This document shows, piece after piece, positions 57,854 through 64,000 of a stretch of DNA of 64,000 nt. Position 1 is the stretch's first letter; every line of letters starts with the position of its first letter. Under the pieces are notes generated by a model, which had not been told where the DNA came from, ran no database searches, and worked only from the letters and a program-made list of their open reading frames with translations. This DNA is from Punica granatum (taxonomy: Eukaryota; Streptophyta; Magnoliopsida; Myrtales; Lythraceae), in contig NC_045128.1 of NCBI RefSeq assembly GCF_007655135.1, positions 36,240,811 to 36,304,810 of the forward strand, in the 5' to 3' direction. Made by a program: the position numbers and the translations under genes.

Positions 57854-60800
57854 TCAGACCATGTAAGTCATTCCGACCTGCATAAGATGTGTGTGGGGCA
57901 CACTAAGATTAGCGGTCCCCCTTCTGCAGTTCTTCCTCAGGAATGCATAGAAGTAATTTATGACCAGCTTCTTTATGAACCATGAGTCCTTTCTCGCCCT
58001 AATGTCACCGTGACCAAGAAGATAGACAACCCCGGACTCCTTGGCCTTGCGAATGAACGATAGCTCCCTCTCGAGGCTGTGCTCAGCATCAGAGCTCGAG
58101 TCTTCTGCAGGAGGAGCGGGTCTTATCTCTTCAGATGTGCCGGCCTCAGATATTGAGTTAGTATTAGTTTCCATGTACTCTGAGAGGAGCGGGACCCCAA
58201 GAGAGTACATACTACCATTAGGAGCTATCACAACCTTTGAAAAAGTGGACTCTTCCTCAGAATCATTATCATCTTCATTCCCATCACTCTCCAGTGACCG
58301 TTCCTGGGCATCCCGGCGAATAAACTTTTCCAGGCTTTCAATCAGCAGCTGCTCGAAGACCTGGTGGTTCTCTTTCCGAACATCCTTATATCCATACCTG
58401 TAAAATTGCGAGGACAAATATACTTGATTATACTAAAAGATACCACTCTAGTACTATCTTGCCAAGGAATAGCAAATTCAGAAGCTGCAAAAAGAACCAG
58501 AGATTTTACCTGGCAATGCAACGGAATATGTGGTAGTTCTTGGGGCAGACACGTCGGAAGAGAAACCTCTCACTCTGAGGCACAACAGAGACTGGGACAT
58601 ACTTAATGCAGACAAATATTATCATGGAGTGGATCGCAGGGAGAGTGGTCAAGAAATGGCCGAAAATAGCTGGTATGCCTTTTACCAGCTCATTGTAGAG
58701 CAACCCAATCCCAGGAGCTCTGACTGTCCCGAGGTTGTGACCCAAATCTCGGAGCAAATCCATGGACATCTTCTGCTTGACTTCAGTCTCATATTTCAGC
58801 TTACTTCCATAGTTCCATATGTACATCACAAGAAACATCACTACCGCAAATACCAATATTATCCAACTGCCATCTCCCACACTCCAGAGGACTGATGAGA
58901 AGAAAGTTAGTTCGATCCCCAAGAATATGATGGCGAAACTCAGCACCACGATGATATTTATCTGCCATATGAGGAGCATTACGATGGTCGTTAGGACAGT
59001 TGTCATCATCATCACTCCCAGCTCAGCAATGCCTGTTTAACAGTACACATCAGAGAAGATCAAAAGCTCGTAGAATCATCTGCATATGGAGCACTATATG
59101 ATCAATAAAACTAGAGAAATATCTGAGAAGATATTAACCGTTATGAATAGAAGAAATGCAACAATCCTCATCCAACCTCATCATCTTTGGTCCATTTTAT
59201 CAAGAAATGCATATTTTCTTTAGCAACAAGTGGCATAAAATACTACATATCCCCTATAAGCCCAATTCATTATAAGATTATCAAAAGGTTGAATCTGGAT
59301 GTAGCGCTTGATGATTGTGCAAATTTCCAAAATTCAGCATGGACATCAAGGTGGTAACTTACAACTCTTCACCTCCAACAGCAGACCAACACTAATCAAA
59401 TTGTCTACTTAGTTGATAGTATATCTTCTCGCTAAAATCTATTGTTAACAAAGAAAGGCAGCAAAATCTTTTACATCAAACGCATACCCCAGAAAGATTA
59501 TCTTAAATTAAGTATCCCCAAGTCCTTCAAAAATAATCTAGCGCAAGCTCAAAGTTGGGAACGTAATAATAAAAGTAAGCAAAGGAGCAAGTGTTACCAT
59601 ATGCATTTCCAATTTCAGTAATGCTTGAAACAGCACAGACTAGGATCACGCAAGCAACCATCAGAAACCAATTTATGGCCGGTATATATATCTGTCCCAT
59701 GAACTTCCGAGACGTATGGATGATTTTCAGACGTGGAAAACAACCAAGTGCTGTTGACTGTTTTATGCAAGAAAATGTTGCTGTGGTCATTGTTCTGCTG
59801 GCAATCAGGGCAGCAACATTAGCAATAACTAAGACTGGCCAGAATGCTCCACCTGCAAATTATGCACAGATTTATCACCAACCGAGAAATGTTACCCCAG
59901 AAATATGGTATGAAATTTGTATGTTACATTTTGGTGTTATAGGCATCAGCTTGCACGCCCTCTTCCAATAAATACATCATTTTTCCACACACTAGCCAGT
60001 AGTTCAGGATTGTGATAGATAGATCACTGGTTCTTCCTTACTTGGAATAGATGAGAAAAATACTGTCTCATAATCTGCATGGTTTTCCATAAGGTAGGCA
60101 GCTTGACCCAGGTATCCCAGAAGAAGGCAAGGGAGAACAAGAAAAACAAAAGTAAGCTGCAAAATATCATCAACAAGATCAGTTTAGGAATACTTTAGTT
60201 GGAAGACCACCATCCACAAGAGAAGAGAAGGTGTTAGCGAGAAACTACAGTACCATCAGTAAAGGATGCAATCAATATAAACTAGGGGATATTATTTTTG
60301 CTTCATACCTGCACCGACCGCACAGAAAAATAGCAAAGATCTGCAAACATGGCCTCTGAACCTGCAATGTTGTCCACAACCATTCTGATAAGGTGGATAA
60401 GGAATTTTAAAAGAACTGTAGAGACTGTGCTGTTGTTTCCAAGTCAAGCTACCAGAATAACAAGCAGAAATTACTTTTACTCTTCAGGAAAGAACTACGA
60501 ATAGGGTACTAAGGGTAGGTGAGAAGCACTCTGGCTTGGCAGGATAAGCTATTCATCATTCAGTATTTTCCAAAACAAACTTTTGCACGAATACAATGCA
60601 CATTTCAGACAGTAAGACAAAAATTTTCACCTCTATTTCTGATCAGTCATGCCTCTTCAGCTCAGTCAGAAAACAAAATTAACCCATAGGTTCCCAGCAA
60701 ATTATACTAATCATAATTCAAGAAAAGGGGTGAAAGTTGTAATTATTCTTATTCTGATTTCAATTATGGTGAAGTAACAATATCAATAAACGACATACAT

Positions 60801-62203
60801 GAATTCCTTCGAATCCAGGAAAATGCAGAAGTTAAAAGTTCAGACACGTAAACTGTTTTTATAGCTCTGGTTCCATGACATGCTCTTAGCATTTGAATGA
60901 ACTAGCACGGCGTACATCATCAAGGCAGGTCAAAATTATCTCACCTGTTGCACATAGGAGACAACCACCGAGGGCATACCAGGCCTTGCTTGTATTTCTC
61001 TTGAAAAAGTAATAGATGTGGATCGGATTGAAAGCCTTGAAGACGCTAGTGTCATATTTAATTATATTGTAAATCCCAACTCCAGCAAGAGAACAGAACC
61101 ATATAAATAAAGCAGGGCCCACTGCAAGCCCAACCTTACTCGTTCCGAACTTCTGAACACTAAATAAAACTACGAGAAAGGCAACTGCAATCATCACCAC
61201 TTCGTCTGTACATGCACCAAAATAGAAAGTGTTAGCTCAGTCATATGACAACTACACCATCAAAAAATGGCCAGAATCCCAGCACAGCTGGGAGCACAAG
61301 ACAGCTTGACGCCATATCTACTACCTGAACATGTACCCAATAAGATAAAAGCATGAATAAAATGAATTTATTAGAAGTCAACAATACAAATTCCCCAGCC
61401 AGATCCATTGATCTATTTGCCTCTTTCATGCATCATCTTTCTTTCTTCTTCTTTTTTCTTCTTTTTTTTTTGTGAGTTTCATTAACTCAAGTCGTTTACA
61501 CTAAACAGCTGATACAGCTCATAGTTCGCAAATGGGTTTGGCTGATTCCAAGAAATCACAACTTCCACTGACAGAAAGGATTACGAGTCAACAACCCACA
61601 TCCAGATAAAAATTTACTCGCACACACATATTTATAGAAGGAAGCAAATCTTTTCTGTCCAGAAGAGCAAAGATAAGAGTCGTAGAGTTCAAATCACCTT
61701 CATTAATCGCAGCCAAACCAACTTTTAAACCACCAACAGCTGACACTACTGCAAAATGGAAATGACAAGAAAAACCATAATGAGACAGTTTAACATGGTA
61801 AAACGATGAAGATATAAACAACAAGTTTTGCATATGACTTTGCATGAAGGCAAGGATCAAAACAAGAAATAAGAACCTGACATTGCAGGAGTAACAACCC
61901 CATCAGCAATCACCATGGAAGTTCCAGCAAGTACTAATATCAGAAGAAGCCTTTTCATAGTCAGTGATGTCTCGAGTCTTTCCTTGATCCTTAACGATCT
62001 CTCAAGTTCAGCAGATGGCACCTTAAGCCTAAAGGATGATATACGAGTATCTGATGGAAGCTGATTAGGCAGAAGACTGACTTTGGCATTCCTGCAGATC
62101 AATGAGTACAAGGCAAAGGTACCACCTGCAAAAGTTGAAGTTATTAGGAAAAGTTTCTTCAAGGACCAAACAAGAGAACTGGAGAAGGTACCATGTCTAT
62201 GTG

Positions 62204-62279
<76 letters not shown>

Positions 62280-63180
62280 CAAATGATACCTTCACCATCA
62301 TCATTGGCCCAAAGAACAATAAGGACATACTTGATCAAAGGGATTAAAATCAACGTGTAGAGGACAAGAGATAATGCTCCAAGAACATCTTCATCTCCAT
62401 TGATAGGTGTCTTGGTGAACATCACACTGAAAGTATACAATGGACTGGTTCCAACATCACCAAATACAACGCTAAGGATCTGAAATGCAATCACAAATCT
62501 TCTTCCCAGACTGTAACCCTGCAGCAAAATTTAACAAAGTGAGGTAGCATATACAGAATAGATTGAAACCGATCACAAAGAGCTCCAGTCTATATTCACT
62601 GCATTATCGGACTTTCTCATTCATGGAAGCGACCACTGAAATTGTTTCAAGGCTAACCAACCACAATTTCCAACTAACTATAACAAAAACACGACCAAAC
62701 TCTCAAATATATCCGTTTTTGTCCTATTTCTAGAGAGAACTGCATAACATTCAGAATTCTGCCATTTTTCCCGCTCGCTACACATTATTCGCAGGCCGAT
62801 ACCGGGAAAGCACACATATCAATGTTAAATTACCATTTTGCATTGTCACCAAATCAAGTGCCGGAATAATATTATTCGATGTCACATCACAAGAAAGCCA
62901 ATTATCAAAAAACTAGCTTCACCTCGTACTCATTTCTTTGGGTCCCAGGGACCTCTAGGGCTTCCACATCGAAAGAATCAACGCGAGGGCCCGTCCGAAT
63001 CAACCGATGCTCGGCATTGTCATCGTCGGAATCCAAGGCGGGCGAATCATCATAGCCTTCGCCTTCGTCATCCTCAATATCAGACTCGTCCTCCTGAAAC
63101 ACCCAGCGCGACTCAGTGGAGTCCATGGACACTGTAGCATGCATTGTATCCCCTCGCTCAGATCCTCCATCCTCCGCCAT
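57854..63180 (-). CDS. KUP7: Potassium transporter, KUP/HAK/KT family, KUP7-like
   Basis: Ten exons with consistent phases give 845 residues: 63180-62923, 62518-62290, 62125-61877, 61748-61698, 61205-60945, 60361-60309, 60156-60042, 59852-59598, 59032-58510, 58397-57854. The N-terminal cytosolic tail is acidic and contains EHRLIRTGPRVDSFDVEALE, typical of the KUP7 group. The K+ transporter signature follows (VVFGDVGTSPLYTFSVMF), then about 12 hydrophobic segments such as LVLYTLILIPLIKYVLIVLW and VVMIAVAFLVVLFSVQKFG. The long soluble C-terminal domain ends in SVPHTHLMQVGMTYMV. Arabidopsis KUP7 is a plasma-membrane protein in K+ uptake and loading into the xylem. A CT repeat fills much of intron 2. 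Confidence 0.95.
62207..62277. repeat. (AG)n microsatellite in KUP7 intron 2
   Basis: About 71 bp of pure AG (CT on the sense strand) occupies over 40 percent of a 164-bp intron (62126-62289), starting about a dozen bases after the donor. Confidence 0.95.
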
Positions 63181-64000
63181 CTCTCTGTTCGTATATATAT
63201 CTGTCGAGCCACAAATTTAAGGATCTCTCGCCTTCAAAATTCAGCTCCGCCTATCCTTTAAGGTCTCAAATTCCATCGGCACACGACACAAACGACATTG
63301 ACGAAATGATTCTCTATCGCGACCCTCGAGCTTCACGAAACCGTCATCCAACCCAATCGATACGAATACAGCATTAACGCATTGAAAGCTGCACGGGGAG
63401 GAAAGGAAGGACAAGAGGAGAAATGCCAACAGCCGAGCCTCTCCGGCTGGTCTCAGGAGCTGCCATTAATCGACACGAACGCAGCAAATGGATCAAGAGC
63501 GCTGGGAGGCAATACCGAGGGTGGATTCCGGACAATTGATCGGAGTAGCAATGGTGGAAGCTGGAGCACGGGTCCTAGGGTTTCTGCGAAGAGGGAAATC
63601 GGAGAGAAGATCGCCGGAGGTTGAGAGAACCGGTGAGACGAAATCCGCCATAGGAAATGGAAAAAGCGGGCACCAAAGCCACCCGCCTTTTGCTAGTTTT
63701 GCTCAGCAGCGCGTAATACCCCTCATTTTATGAAAATCCATCTTTGGCCCCTCTAGTTTTGGTGAAACCTCACAGCAGTCCCTGTGGTGAACAATCGTTG
63801 GCTGTGATGACTCGGCTAGACAGACCCCGTTGGCTGTGATGACTCGGCTAGACAGACCCCTCGGGATCCCGTAAAACGTCGCAATCGGATCCGTACTTCT
63901 AACGTTAATTGATAATGCAATGATCTAAGACGCATGAGATCTCCTTTCTAACTATAATAATATAATTAATTTTTTAGTATCGTTATTATTGGAATCACCG
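63181..64000. other. KUP7 5' leader and promoter side
   Basis: The CT- and GC-rich stretch to about 63660 is the likely 5' UTR/promoter of the minus-strand KUP7 gene; plus-strand frames here lack recognisable features. The last ~100 bases are AT-rich. Confidence 0.5.
63797..63860. repeat. Perfect 32-bp tandem duplication
   Basis: The unit starting GTTGGCTGTGATGACTCGGC and ending AGACAGACCCC is present twice head-to-tail (63797-63828, 63829-63860) with no differences visible. Confidence 0.9.

Overview
This is nuclear DNA from a flowering plant, almost certainly a core eudicot. The evidence is intron-rich genes with plant GT-AG sites, a tRNA-Tyr split by a short intron, and plant-only families (CAMTA, UGT85-type glycosyltransferase, OM64, KUP-type K+ transporter, alternative oxidase, type I metacaspases). 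Retroelement and MITE debris lies between the genes. I cannot name the species. For each multi-exon model below I traced the splice sites and checked that the phases add up to an open frame.

Layout. 1-334 (-) is the 5' end of a pentatricopeptide-repeat gene cut by the window edge. 806-3346 (-) is a STIPL1/TFIP11-type G-patch spliceosome disassembly factor. 4445-5984 (-) is a two-exon UDP-glycosyltransferase. 6941-7030 (+) is tRNA-Tyr(GTA). 7551-18967 (-) is a tandem cluster of three type I metacaspase copies: an intact gene A, a damaged middle copy B, and an intact gene C. A 2709-bp TG...CA element, best read as a solo LTR, sits between B and C. 20870-24677 (-) is an MBD8-like zinc-finger/MBD protein. 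25894-28973 (-) is an uncharacterised two-exon gene, and 34566-35393 (-) is a duplicate of its first exon. Between these two lie a decayed Ty1/copia element and MITE-like repeats. 36309-40870 (-) is OM64, a mitochondrial outer-membrane protein with amidase and TPR domains. 42653-51111 (-) is a CAMTA transcription factor. 55597-57111 (+) is an AOX1-type alternative oxidase. 57854-63180 (-) is a KUP7-like potassium transporter.

How the genes relate. This is not an operon-like or obviously functional cluster, and most genes are unrelated housekeeping or stress genes. The linked sets are the metacaspase array and the duplicated unknown gene. The array records its own history: a tandem duplication of about 3.3 kb, decay of the middle copy, then a retroelement insertion whose empty site is still present in the neighbouring repeat unit. 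I found no convincing new biological system. The most interesting items are that duplication/insertion history, the chimeric damaged metacaspase, the phase-compatible duplicated first exon, a GC-AG intron in CAMTA, a Cys at the nucleophile position of the OM64 amidase domain, and an hAT-type element with a clear 8-bp target duplication next to OM64.
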